DNA of 64,000 nucleotides from Lachnospiraceae bacterium (GTDB lineage Bacteria > Bacillota > Clostridia > Lachnospirales > Lachnospiraceae), in the NCBI GenBank assembly GCA_015056905.1, contig SVFI01000007.1:57528-121527 (forward strand), written 5' to 3'. Below the pieces are notes generated by a model that made no database searches, was not told the DNA's origin, and was given only the letters and a program-made list of their open reading frames with translations. Shown one piece after another: positions 18,626-27,420 of this stretch (position 1 is the stretch's first letter; the number at the start of each line of letters is the position of its first letter). The position numbers and the translations under genes are program-made.

Positions 18626-20299
18626 TTATTTCTCTAAATCTTTTTCGTCAAATACCTGATCGATTGGCTGTCCTGCCGGAACCATCGGGAATACTTTATC
18701 ATCCGGATCAATAACACATTCAATCAGCGCCGGTCTCCGGTTGGTAATTGCCTGTTTCACCGCATCAAAAACTTCTTCTTTTTTGGTTACACGGTACGCG
18801 TCACAGCCGAGACCTTCCGCCACTTTGCAATAATCCACTTTATCCTGCAGAACCGTCTGGGAATATCTGTGGTCATAGAACAATGTCTGCCACTGTCTTA
18901 CCATTCCGAGTACGGAATTGTTGATTACTACCTGGATAATCGGAATATTGTAACGACTCGCGGTTGCAAGCTCATTCATATTCATACGGAAACATCCGTC
19001 ACCTGCAATGTTAATGACTGTTTTGTCCGGATTACCGACTGCAGCACCGATACATGCACCAAGTCCGTATCCCATCGTTCCGAGTCCTCCGGAACTTAAG
19101 AAGGTACGCGGTTTCGTGTAATGATAATACTGCGCTGCCCACATCTGATGCTGTCCGACATCCGTTGTGATGACTGCATCACCTTCCGTTGCCTTGTCAA
19201 TCTGCTCAATCACATACGGACAGGTAAGCACATCCTGATTATAACCGAGCGGGTATTTTTCTTTTAATTCTAAAATACGCGCCTTCCACTCCGGATGTGA
19301 TTTCTGCGACAATTTTGCATTAATTGAATCAAGCGCATCTTTCAAATCGCCAATCACGGAAGCATCCGTGCTGATGTTTTTGTTAATTTCCGCCGCATCA
19401 ATATCGATATGTACGATCTTTGCTCCTGACGCAAACGTGTTCGGATTACCGATAACACGATCTGAGAAACGCGCACCAAGCGCAACCAGAAGGTCACATT
19501 CGGAAACACCGAGATTGGATGCTTTCGTTCCGTGCATACCAATCATACCGGTATACATCTCATCATAGCCGTCAAAAGCACCTTTTCCCATCAGGGTATC
19601 ACACACCGGACAATCCAGTTTACGTGCAAGCTGTGCCACCTGACTCGAAGCCCCTGAAAGAACGACACCTCCGCCGATGTACATATATGGTTTTTCAGCC
19701 TTTTCCATCAGTTCAACGACCCTGTCAATGTCTTCTTCCGTAAAATGATTGATATATTCCGGTTCCTGTGCCGGTTCAAACGTATATTCACATGTATTGG
19801 CTGTCACATCCTTTGTAATATCGACAAGAACCGGTCCCGGTCTTCCGCTCTTGGCAATCTTAAATGCCTTGCGGATGGTAGGTGCTAATTCATTGATATC
19901 TTTTACAATATAGCCATGTTTGGTAATCGGCATTGTTACACCGGCAATGTCAACCTCCTGAAACGAGTCTTTTCCAAGCGCCGGAAGATTTACGTTCGCC
20001 GTAATTGCCACTACCGGAATACTGTCCATATAAGCGGTTGCAATACCGGTTACAAGGTTGGTCGCTCCCGGTCCGCTCGTCGCCATACAAACACCGACTC
20101 TTCCAGTCGATCTCGCATAACCATCCGCTGCGTGGGCAGCTCCCTGTTCATGTGATGTCAGCACATGTCTGATTTCATCGGAATGTTTATAAAGAGCGTC
20201 ATAGATATTCAAAATGGTTCCGCCCGGATATCCGAAAACAGTATCAACTCCCTGTTCTTTTAAACATTCTATAACGATTTCTGCTCCTGTAAGCTGCAT
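18626..20299 (-). CDS. ilvB: Acetolactate synthase, large subunit
   Basis: ThDP enzyme that condenses two pyruvates, or pyruvate and 2-oxobutyrate, in valine/leucine/isoleucine synthesis. Catalytic Glu in SHEQGAAHAADGYARSTG, ThDP-Mg motif beginning GDGCFRMNMNELATA and ending at the paired Asn of VVINN. 557 residues, biosynthetic type by its match to IlvB/IlvG rather than AlsS. GGAGG before the ATG. It is the third gene of leuB-ilvD-ilvB. No regulatory small subunit (ilvN/ilvH) adjoins it, so that must be elsewhere. Confidence 0.95.
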   Translation of the reverse strand: MQLTGAEIVIECLKEQGVDTVFGYPGGTILNIYDALYKHSDEIRHVLTSHEQGAAHAADGYARSTGRVGVCMATSGPGATNLVTGIATAYMDSIPVVAITANVNLPALGKDSFQEVDIAGVTMPITKHGYIVKDINELAPTIRKAFKIAKSGRPGPVLVDITKDVTANTCEYTFEPAQEPEYINHFTEEDIDRVVELMEKAEKPYMYIGGGVVLSGASSQVAQLARKLDCPVCDTLMGKGAFDGYDEMYTGMIGMHGTKASNLGVSECDLLVALGARFSDRVIGNPNTFASGAKIVHIDIDAAEINKNISTDASVIGDLKDALDSINAKLSQKSHPEWKARILELKEKYPLGYNQDVLTCPYVIEQIDKATEGDAVITTDVGQHQMWAAQYYHYTKPRTFLSSGGLGTMGYGLGACIGAAVGNPDKTVINIAGDGCFRMNMNELATASRYNIPIIQVVINNSVLGMVRQWQTLFYDHRYSQTVLQDKVDYCKVAEGLGCDAYRVTKKEEVFDAVKQAITNRRPALIECVIDPDDKVFPMVPAGQPIDQVFDEKDLEK

Positions 20300-20322
20300 A
20301 ATATATTACCTCCAAAATATAT

Positions 20323-21996
20323 CTAGTTCTTCTTCGGGATTTCAAGAATAGCACCGCGGTTACCGCTTGTTACCATCTCACGATATCTTGAAAGGTAGCC
20401 TGAAGTAACTTTCGGTTCTCTCGGTGTCCACGCAGCTTTACGTGCTGCCATTTCTTCCTCTGACACATCCACATCAAGAGTCATTGCAGGAATATTAATC
20501 TTGATGATATCACCTTCCTCAACAAGTGCAATCGGTCCGCCGACCGCTGCTTCCGGTGACACATGTCCGATAGAAGCGCCTCTGGATGCACCGGAGAATC
20601 TTCCGTCTGTAATAAGTGCTACAGAAGACCCCAGTCCCATACCTGCAATCGCAGAAGTCGGATTTAACATTTCACGCATACCCGGACCGCCCTTTGGACC
20701 TTCGTATCGGATAACAACAACATCTCCTGCTACTATTTTACCGCCTGTGATGGCTGCAATCGCATCTTCCTCACAATCAAAAACTCTTGCAGGACCTTCA
20801 TGCACCATCATTTCATCCACAACCGCAGAACGTTTTACAACGCTGCCGTCCGGTGCAAGGTTACCCTTAAGTACTGCGAGGCCTCCTGTCTTACTATATG
20901 GGTTAGACAGAGGACGAATCACTTCCTCATCTCTGTTTTTCACATTTTTAATGCACTCTCCGATGGTTTTTCCGGAAACCGTCATACAATTGAGATTGAG
21001 AAGTCCGAGTTCAGAAAGCTGATTCATTACCGCATACACACCACCTGCTTCATTGAGGTCTTCCATGTAAGTAGGACCTGCAGGAGCAAGGTGACAGAGA
21101 TTCGGTGTTTTTTCACTGATTTCATTTGCAAATGCAATATCAAAATCAAATCCGATTTCATGCGCAATCGCCGGAAGATGAAGCATACTGTTTGTGGAAC
21201 ATCCAAGTGCCATATCCACCGTCAGGGCATTTAAAATCGCATCTTTTGTCATAATATCTCTCGGACGGATATCCTGTCTGTACATTTCCATAACAGCCAT
21301 ACCTGCATGTTTAGCAAGTTTAATACGCTCGGAATATACTGCCGGAATCGTTCCGTTTCCTGCAAGTCCCATACCGAGAGCCTCGGTCAGACAGTTCATG
21401 GAATTGGCTGTGTACATACCGGAACAAGAGCCACAGGTCGGGCACACTTTTTCCTCGAATTCACGAACTTCTTCTTCTGTCATCGTTCCCGCTGCATGAG
21501 CACCGACTGCCTCAAACATAGAAGAAAGACTGCGTTTCTTTCCGTGCACATGTCCTGCAAGCATCGGACCTCCCGATACAAATACGGTCGGTACATTGAC
21601 TCTGGCCGCTGCCATCAAAAGTCCCGGTACATTTTTGTCACAGTTCGGAACCATAACAAGCGCATCAAACTGATGTGCAAGTGCCATACATTCCGTAGAA
21701 TCCGCAATAAGGTCTCTTGTCACGAGTGAATACTTCATTCCGACATGTCCCATCGCAATACCGTCGCAGACAGCAATCGCCGGAAATACAACCGGAACTC
21801 CTCCGGCCTCTGCAACACCGAGTTTTACTGCATCAACAATCTTATCAAGATTCATATGTCCCGGTACAATTTCATTATATGAGCTGACAATGCCAACCAG
21901 TGGCTTGTCCATCTCTTCTGCTGTCATTCCAAGCGCATTTAATAGTGATCTGTGCGGCGCCTGTTTCATTCCTTTTTTGATGTTATCACTTTTCAT
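20323..21996 (-). CDS. ilvD: Dihydroxy-acid dehydratase
   Basis: Fe-S dehydratase producing the 2-oxo acids of valine and isoleucine. The cluster cysteines are seen in [16 protein letters not shown] and [18 protein letters not shown], and the C-terminal signature is [21 protein letters not shown] ([20 protein letters not shown]). 557 residues, full length. GGAGG precedes the ATG; 17 bases after leuB and 23 before ilvB. Confidence 0.96.
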   Translation of the reverse strand: MKSDNIKKGMKQAPHRSLLNALGMTAEEMDKPLVGIVSSYNEIVPGHMNLDKIVDAVKLGVAEAGGVPVVFPAIAVCDGIAMGHVGMKYSLVTRDLIADSTECMALAHQFDALVMVPNCDKNVPGLLMAAARVNVPTVFVSGGPMLAGHVHGKKRSLSSMFEAVGAHAAGTMTEEEVREFEEKVCPTCGSCSGMYTANSMNCLTEALGMGLAGNGTIPAVYSERIKLAKHAGMAVMEMYRQDIRPRDIMTKDAILNALTVDMALGCSTNSMLHLPAIAHEIGFDFDIAFANEISEKTPNLCHLAPAGPTYMEDLNEAGGVYAVMNQLSELGLLNLNCMTVSGKTIGECIKNVKNRDEEVIRPLSNPYSKTGGLAVLKGNLAPDGSVVKRSAVVDEMMVHEGPARVFDCEEDAIAAITGGKIVAGDVVVIRYEGPKGGPGMREMLNPTSAIAGMGLGSSVALITDGRFSGASRGASIGHVSPEAAVGGPIALVEEGDIIKINIPAMTLDVDVSEEEMAARKAAWTPREPKVTSGYLSRYREMVTSGNRGAILEIPKKN

Positions 21997-22013
21997 TGCT
22001 TAGCCTCCGTTTT

Positions 22014-23117
22014 TTATGATATTCTCTCACAAATCAGGTCTCCCATCTTAGCAGTACCGACCTGTGTTACCGTTTTCTTTCCTTCTTCATCCTGTGGCAT
22101 GATATCAATGGTACGATATCCGTCCGTCAGAACCTGTTTCACCGCTGCATCAATAGCATCTGCTTCCTCATCCAAATCAAATGTATAGCGAAGCATCATG
22201 GATGCACTCAAAATCGTTGCAATCGGATTGGCAATGCCTTTTCCTGCAATATCCGGTGCAGAACCGCCGCTCGGCTCATAAAGGCCGAATTTCGTATCGT
22301 TTAGGCTGGCAGAGGAAAGCATTCCGATGGAACCTGTCACCATACTCGCTTCATCCGAAAGAATGTCACCGAACATGTTTTCCGTCAAAATGACATCAAA
22401 CTGTGCCGGGTCTTTGACTAGCTGCATTGCACAGTTATCAACGAGCATGTGTTCCAGTGTGACATCCGGATAATCCTTTGCCACCTCCTCGACAACCTTT
22501 CTCCAAAGTCTGGAGGAATCGAGCACATTCGCCTTATCGACACTCGTCACTTTCTGACGACGTTTTCTTGCAATATCAAAACCTTTGATTGCAATTCTTC
22601 GAATCTCGCTCTCAGAATATGTAAGCGTATCAATCGCTTTAAGCTCTCCGTCCTCTTCAAATGTCTTTCTCTCGCCAAAGTAAAGACCACCGGTAAGTTC
22701 GCGCATAATCATCATATCAAAACCTTTTTCGCTGATTTCCGATTTGAGCGGACATGCAGCCGCAAGCTCTTCATAAAGCACAGCCGGACGTAAATTTGCA
22801 AAAAGATTTAACGCCTTACGGATTTTCAATAGACCTGCCTCCGGTCTTTTCTCCGGCGGAAGCTTGTACCACGGAGAAGTCTGTGTATTACCTCCGATGG
22901 AACCCATCAGGACCGCATCCGCTCCTTTCGCCGTCGCTATTGCCTCATCCGTCAGCGGAATTCCATGCACATCGATAGATGCACCACCCATCAGGATATC
23001 TTCAAAATTTATGTCATGTCCGTAAACAGAAGCAACTTTTTCAAGTACTTTTTTCGCTTCTGCCACGACTTCCGGTCCGATTCCGTCGCCCGGAATGCAT
23101 ACAACATTCATATTCAT
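22014..23117 (-). CDS. leuB: 3-isopropylmalate dehydrogenase
   Basis: Oxidative decarboxylation in leucine synthesis. The family motif is seen in [19 protein letters not shown], with the conserved N-terminal [20 protein letters not shown] and the catalytic Tyr in [13 protein letters not shown]. 367 residues. First gene of leuB-ilvD-ilvB-L,D-transpeptidase. GGGAGG stands 8 bases before the ATG at 23117; a second in-frame ATG two codons later is less well spaced. leuA, leuC and leuD are not in the window. Confidence 0.96.
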   Translation of the reverse strand: MNMNVVCIPGDGIGPEVVAEAKKVLEKVASVYGHDINFEDILMGGASIDVHGIPLTDEAIATAKGADAVLMGSIGGNTQTSPWYKLPPEKRPEAGLLKIRKALNLFANLRPAVLYEELAAACPLKSEISEKGFDMMIMRELTGGLYFGERKTFEEDGELKAIDTLTYSESEIRRIAIKGFDIARKRRQKVTSVDKANVLDSSRLWRKVVEEVAKDYPDVTLEHMLVDNCAMQLVKDPAQFDVILTENMFGDILSDEASMVTGSIGMLSSASLNDTKFGLYEPSGGSAPDIAGKGIANPIATILSASMMLRYTFDLDEEADAIDAAVKQVLTDGYRTIDIMPQDEEGKKTVTQVGTAKMGDLICERIS

Positions 23118-23168
23118 AATAAAATCCTCCCAGTTTCATTTTGACTATACACAGTTTACATGAAAACC

Positions 23169-23197
23169 ATACTAATATCAATCTATTTTATACCCAA
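23169..23197 (-). promoter_or_regulatory. Promoter of leuB-ilvD-ilvB operon
   Basis: Minus strand TTGGGT (23197-23192), 17-base spacer, TAGTAT (23174-23169). The weak -35 and an AT-rich imperfect inverted repeat just upstream (TTATA...TATAA around 23188-23211) would fit an activator such as a LysR-type regulator; that part is a guess. No T-box or leader peptide is apparent in the short leader. Confidence 0.5.
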
Positions 23198-23236
23198 ACG
23201 TCATACTATAACCATTATGTATAACTGATATGCTCG

Positions 23237-24547
23237 CTAGTTATTTTGTCCCGCCAGATGGTTAATAAACTGTTGTGCCGTGCGTCCGGAAATACCTCCG
23301 TGCGCCAATTCCCATGCATTTGCCTTCAAGTTCAGCTCCTGCTCCGGAATATCGATTCCTTCCCTGCGGGCAAGTTCTCCGACAATTGCAAAATATTCTT
23401 TCTGCGTCGGTTTTGAATAATTGATGGTCACACCGAAACGATGCACAAGTGAAAGCTTCTCCTCCATCGTATCCGAACGGTGTAAATCATTCGTATGCTC
23501 CATATCGTTCCTGTCATTCCAGCTCTCCTTAATAAGATGACGGCGGTTTGACGTTGCGTATATGAGTATATTTTCCGGCTTTGTTTCCACACCGCCCTCT
23601 ATGACCGCTTTTAAAAATTTGTATTCAATCTCAAACTCCTCAAAGGAGAGGTCGTCCATATAAATGATAAATTTATAATTACGGTTCTTAATCTGGGCAA
23701 TTACGCGCGACAAATCCTTAAACTGATGTTTGTAAATCTCAATCATGCGAAGGCCTCTGTCATAATATTCATTGACAATCGCCTTAATGCTCGTTGACTT
23801 TCCGGTACCACTGTCACCGAACAAAAGCACATTGTTCGCTTTTTTGCCGTTGACAAATGCCTCTGTATTGTCGATAAGCTTCTTTTTCTGGATTTCATAT
23901 CCTATCAAGTCATCAAGCATGACTTTATCCATATTGTTAATCGGGCGGAACGTAACCGGACCGTCTGTCTGCCTCTCTTCAATGCGGAACGCTTTGTTAA
24001 GCCCGAACATTCCGACACCGTACTCTCTGTAAAACTGTGTCACAGCATCAAAAAATTCATGTTCATCCGTCGTCTGTGACAGTTTCATACTGAGCGCCTG
24101 CACTTTTTCACTGACGTTTTTATTGTACATAAACTCTTTTTTGCCGATGGCTTTATAGTCCGATAAAATGCTGAAACAATCGATTCCGAGTTCCTTTTCA
24201 ATCACTGAAAAATCGTAGAAAAACAGATTGCGGAACACGCGGAAATCATTGAGCGCAAAGGCATTGACCGTTCCGTCGTTAGCTCCGACCTTCTCACAGG
24301 TCAGGCTGAACGGATTTTCATTCGTAATCAGAAGGAAAGTCAGATAATTGTGCCAGAGATTGTGGTCAAACCCATAATCCGTCGCCACCTCCAAAATTCG
24401 TTTCAGCTGAGAATAAATTTCCTTCGTCAGCTGTGCTTTGTCTGAAGTTTTCTCATCAAAACACCGGAAAATCTCACCGAGCTGCACAAGAATCGTATCC
24501 TCGCTCATATTGCCGTATAAAATTAATTTTGCTGTCTCTTTGTACAT
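23237..24547 (-). CDS. DUF815 AAA-type ATPase
   Basis: P-loop ATPase of the DUF815 family, biochemical role unknown. Walker A NVLLFGDSGTGKSTS, Walker B KFIIYMDDLSFEEFE, sensor-1 region LIYATSNRRHLIKESWNDR and a late arginine-bearing lid region. The N-terminal half, about 190 residues, is helical and family-typical. 436 residues, complete. Last gene of the nine-gene signalling operon, 17 bases after the diguanylate cyclase. It may be a chaperone-like ATPase acting on an operon partner; nothing in the sequence says which. Confidence 0.88.
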   Translation of the reverse strand: MYKETAKLILYGNMSEDTILVQLGEIFRCFDEKTSDKAQLTKEIYSQLKRILEVATDYGFDHNLWHNYLTFLLITNENPFSLTCEKVGANDGTVNAFALNDFRVFRNLFFYDFSVIEKELGIDCFSILSDYKAIGKKEFMYNKNVSEKVQALSMKLSQTTDEHEFFDAVTQFYREYGVGMFGLNKAFRIEERQTDGPVTFRPINNMDKVMLDDLIGYEIQKKKLIDNTEAFVNGKKANNVLLFGDSGTGKSTSIKAIVNEYYDRGLRMIEIYKHQFKDLSRVIAQIKNRNYKFIIYMDDLSFEEFEIEYKFLKAVIEGGVETKPENILIYATSNRRHLIKESWNDRNDMEHTNDLHRSDTMEEKLSLVHRFGVTINYSKPTQKEYFAIVGELARREGIDIPEQELNLKANAWELAHGGISGRTAQQFINHLAGQNN

Positions 24548-24564
24548 ATATACACCCTTAACAT

Positions 24565-25866
24565 CTACCGGATTTCCTCTCCCGGTTTTTTCTTTTTCTT
24601 TTTATCCTCATACATAAGCTCATCCGCTTTCTTCATAAGAGCGGCAAAATCATAGCCCCTACCGCCATATACCACACCGGCCGCAATCACACATTCAATA
24701 CCGTCTTCAAGCGTATTTAAACGCGCCAGTTCTTTCTCCCAGCGTTCTTTCAATTCATGTACCTGCTCCTGAGTCACATTGCATGCAATCATAAGGAATT
24801 CGTCACCACCCATACGATAGCCGTGAACCGTAGAACTTGTCACCTTACGGATACTGTCCGCGCCTTTGATAATCAGCTTATCGCCAGCCTCGTGTCCGTA
24901 AGTGTCATTCATTTTCTTTAAGTTGTTCACATCAAAATTGAAAATACCGATGGATTCAAGATTCTGATATTCTGACTCCAACATCGCAAGGTATTTTCCT
25001 TTGTTGTACATTCCGGTCAATCCGTCATGCTCACTGTCATAAATCAGTTTCTCACGCATCATACCGTTTTCAATATAAAGACGAATCACGGAAAGAAGTG
25101 TCTCTTCCCCCATAGATTCCTTATCCATCTTGGCGTGTTCCACAAAAAACAGCGCATATTTTTGCTCGGACACTCCACCTTTGCAAAGTGCGTGCAATTT
25201 CTTTGACGCATCGATTCCGGCAAGCACAAGCGCTTCCTTGAGCGGCTCTGCAAACTTATCGGAAGAAAGTTCTATACCGTTATCGAATGCAAACGCCTCA
25301 AGTGCCTGCTCATCAGCCGTGATACGTGCATTGTTGTAGTTTCCGGACGCTTTGTTGTATGTAATCATTTCTATATGCGAATCTCTGTGCAGCAAAAAAA
25401 ACATTTCCTCTGTCTTAAAAAAATCCGCAAGCATCGGAAGCAGTTCATAATAAGTGCTGGAAAGCTTTTCCAGAATCGCAGTCTGAAATCCTGCCAGTTT
25501 TTTGAAAAAAGACATATACTTTGTGACATCACGGTTTAATTTCATGTATTCGGTGATATCCGTCAAATGATGCAGGATATATACGCCATCTTCCGCATCT
25601 ACCTGCATCGTCTCAACTTTATAATAATTATGTTTCTCAAGGTCGATGGTCTCCCATTCCGTGACGGAGTCATTCTCCGGAAGAACCGGACAGTCCCCGA
25701 TCCACATAAATACATCTTCCGCGATTTCACCCACCGGATTGCATCCGTAAAGATTCACGATAAAATCATCTGCATATACGATTTTTCCGTTTTCTTGTGA
25801 AATGGCAAAAACACCGCCGAGCCGGTCTACCACAAATCTTGAAATCTGTTCTGTTAACAATGTCAT
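24565..25866 (-). CDS. PAS-GGDEF diguanylate cyclase
   Basis: Makes c-di-GMP from two GTP. Residues 10-110 form a PAS-like domain, about 115-265 a less clear second sensor region, and 275-433 a GGDEF domain. The catalytic GGDEF is intact at residues 353-357 (GYRMGGDEFLMI), with DGLTGMYNKGKYL and FDVNNLKKMNDTYGHEAGD upstream. The RxxD inhibitory site that usually lies just before GGDEF is absent (the positions read TSST), so product inhibition should be lacking. No membrane segment. It follows the STAS gene by 10 bases with AAGGAGG before the ATG. Confidence 0.92.
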   Translation of the reverse strand: MTLLTEQISRFVVDRLGGVFAISQENGKIVYADDFIVNLYGCNPVGEIAEDVFMWIGDCPVLPENDSVTEWETIDLEKHNYYKVETMQVDAEDGVYILHHLTDITEYMKLNRDVTKYMSFFKKLAGFQTAILEKLSSTYYELLPMLADFFKTEEMFFLLHRDSHIEMITYNKASGNYNNARITADEQALEAFAFDNGIELSSDKFAEPLKEALVLAGIDASKKLHALCKGGVSEQKYALFFVEHAKMDKESMGEETLLSVIRLYIENGMMREKLIYDSEHDGLTGMYNKGKYLAMLESEYQNLESIGIFNFDVNNLKKMNDTYGHEAGDKLIIKGADSIRKVTSSTVHGYRMGGDEFLMIACNVTQEQVHELKERWEKELARLNTLEDGIECVIAAGVVYGGRGYDFAALMKKADELMYEDKKKKKKPGEEIR

Positions 25867-25876
25867 GGGTCCCTCC

Positions 25877-26179
25877 TTACTCTATTGTTAAAATGCTGGA
25901 AAAGCCTGTCATTTCAAACACTTCCATCACCGTTTCATTCACATTTTTCACAACCATACTTCCACCCACACGGTTCATACTTTTCTGCGCCTGTAAAATG
26001 ACACGGAGACCGGAACTGGCAACATAACCGCACCGGTCCATATCAATGACAACCTCTTTTACATCGTCCTTCAGTTCCTCTTCCAAAACACTTCCAAGCT
26101 GCGGTGCAGCCGTCGTATCAAGACGTCCGTCAAGAATAAACCATTTTTTTCCATCTTCTTTTCTTACATCAATTTTCAT
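25877..26179 (-). CDS. STAS-domain anti-sigma factor antagonist (RsbV-like)
   Basis: Small protein of about 100 residues that in partner switches is phosphorylated on one serine and, when dephosphorylated, binds the anti-sigma kinase. The phosphorylation region reads CGYVASSGLRVILQAQKS, with the serine pair in the expected loop. The N-terminus is MKIDVRKEDGKKWFILDGR. The frame opens 9 codons earlier, but GGAGG lies about 9 bases before the ATG at 26179, which also removes the overlap with the upstream kinase gene. It directly follows the RsbW-like gene, the usual pair. Confidence 0.9.
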   Translation of the reverse strand: MKIDVRKEDGKKWFILDGRLDTTAAPQLGSVLEEELKDDVKEVVIDMDRCGYVASSGLRVILQAQKSMNRVGGSMVVKNVNETVMEVFEMTGFSSILTIE

Positions 26180-26199
26180 ACCTATATATCCTCCAAACT

Positions 26200-26631
26200 C
26201 TACCATGTTTTGACAAGCGTCAGTTTATTTTGATGATTCACATATTCATATTCCACATGATCCATACTCTGCTTTACCATCCATATTCCAAGACCGCCGA
26301 TGTTTCTCTCCTCTGCAGTCAATGTTATATCAGGATCTGATTTTGCAAGCGGATCAAATGGTTTTCCATCATCCGAAATGCAAATCTGCGCTCTACCTTT
26401 TTGATTGGTACCCACAGGCGTCACTTCCATATCAAGCACACACTCTCCGACATCGTCCGGATACGCGTAATTTGCAACATTTACAAAAATCTCTTCCACC
26501 GATACACATATCTGTGTCACTACCTTCATCGGACAGCCACACTCCTCGAGCACCTGTTCCAAAAAAGCAAGCACCTCTTCAAGCTGTGAAAGCCGTGCAG
26601 GCGTTTTTAATTGCCTGTTTATCATTTCCAT
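26200..26631 (-). CDS. RsbW-like serine kinase/anti-sigma factor (HATPase)
   Basis: GHKL-fold serine kinase of the anti-sigma type. N box SVEEIFVNVANYAYP, G1 box ISDDGKPFDPL and the glycine box ERNIGGLGIWMVKQSMD are all present, so ATP binding should be intact. 143 residues, usual for RsbW/SpoIIAB relatives. It would phosphorylate the STAS protein encoded next and be opposed by the PP2C phosphatase at 29238. No sigma factor gene is nearby, so its output partner may be a sigma factor elsewhere or a non-sigma target. Upstream is an odd Shine-Dalgarno, AGGGGTGGGG. Confidence 0.9.
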   Translation of the reverse strand: MEMINRQLKTPARLSQLEEVLAFLEQVLEECGCPMKVVTQICVSVEEIFVNVANYAYPDDVGECVLDMEVTPVGTNQKGRAQICISDDGKPFDPLAKSDPDITLTAEERNIGGLGIWMVKQSMDHVEYEYVNHQNKLTLVKTW

Positions 26632-26640
26632 ACCCCACCC

Positions 26641-27420
26641 CTATAACATTTGCAAGTATTGTATTGATTTTTCCGCCGCTTCAAGGTTCTTCATCTCAAC
26701 CAAAACACTCGCCGCCGGAAAATAGGTTTCATAAAACTCTTTAAAACGTTCCCAGTCAATCTTTCCTTCTCCGATACCGAGATGAAGATCATGTTCCAGG
26801 TCATTGTCATTGATATGAATATGTTTTACATACGGTGCCAGCGTATTGACCCAGTCCGCAATTTTATGTTCATCGCCGAATGCATGTGCATGAGCATAGT
26901 CAAGACAAATGCCAAAATTCGGATATTCGGACAGTCCTTCTGCCAGTTTCACCAATAGTTCATATGACATATCAAACATATTTTCTATATAGATATTGAT
27001 ATCTCTATACTTTTCAAGTTTTTCTCTCCAGTACGAAATATTTCGTTCAATCCAGTTCCTGTGATAATATTCCGCATGAAAATTCGGAACAAAATTCGTA
27101 TGGAAGACAATTCCTTTGACGCCAATCGACAGGGCAATGCGGAAACTCTGTTCCACACGTTCGTCGGAAACAGCAAAAATCTTAGGGTCATCAGAAAATA
27201 TCGTCACATCGAAAAAAGCACCATGCATGGTGGTATATTCCGGCAAATCGCGTTGTTGCTTATAAGTGCGAATTCTTTCTTCACACACTGTTGCATCATC
27301 TAAAAATTGCGGTATATAAAAATCATTATACTCAAAACCGCAGCCATATTTTTGCGCCAATGCAACACTTTTTTCTATTTGTTTCGGATCCGGAATGATT
27401 AACAATCGTTTTATTTTCAT
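26641..27420 (-). CDS. Sugar phosphate isomerase/epimerase-like TIM barrel
   Basis: Member of the AP-endonuclease-2/xylose-isomerase-like TIM-barrel superfamily. Metal-ligand candidates are seen at barrel strand ends: His in MHGAFFD, Glu in IYIENMFD, Asp/His in CLDYAHAHAFGD, His in VKHIHINDND, His in LHLGIGEGKIDW and a late Glu in VLVEMKN. 259 residues. Its ATG overlaps the stop of the adenylate cyclase gene by 4 bases, so it is translated with it. Its substrate is unknown. A metabolic enzyme inside a signalling operon is odd; it could make or remove a ligand. Confidence 0.8.
   Translation of the reverse strand: MKIKRLLIIPDPKQIEKSVALAQKYGCGFEYNDFYIPQFLDDATVCEERIRTYKQQRDLPEYTTMHGAFFDVTIFSDDPKIFAVSDERVEQSFRIALSIGVKGIVFHTNFVPNFHAEYYHRNWIERNISYWREKLEKYRDINIYIENMFDMSYELLVKLAEGLSEYPNFGICLDYAHAHAFGDEHKIADWVNTLAPYVKHIHINDNDLEHDLHLGIGEGKIDWERFKEFYETYFPAASVLVEMKNLEAAEKSIQYLQML

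Noticed and set aside
23118..23236. Leucine leader peptide or attenuator before leuB
   Set aside because: No short Leu-rich frame and no terminator hairpin in this gap.
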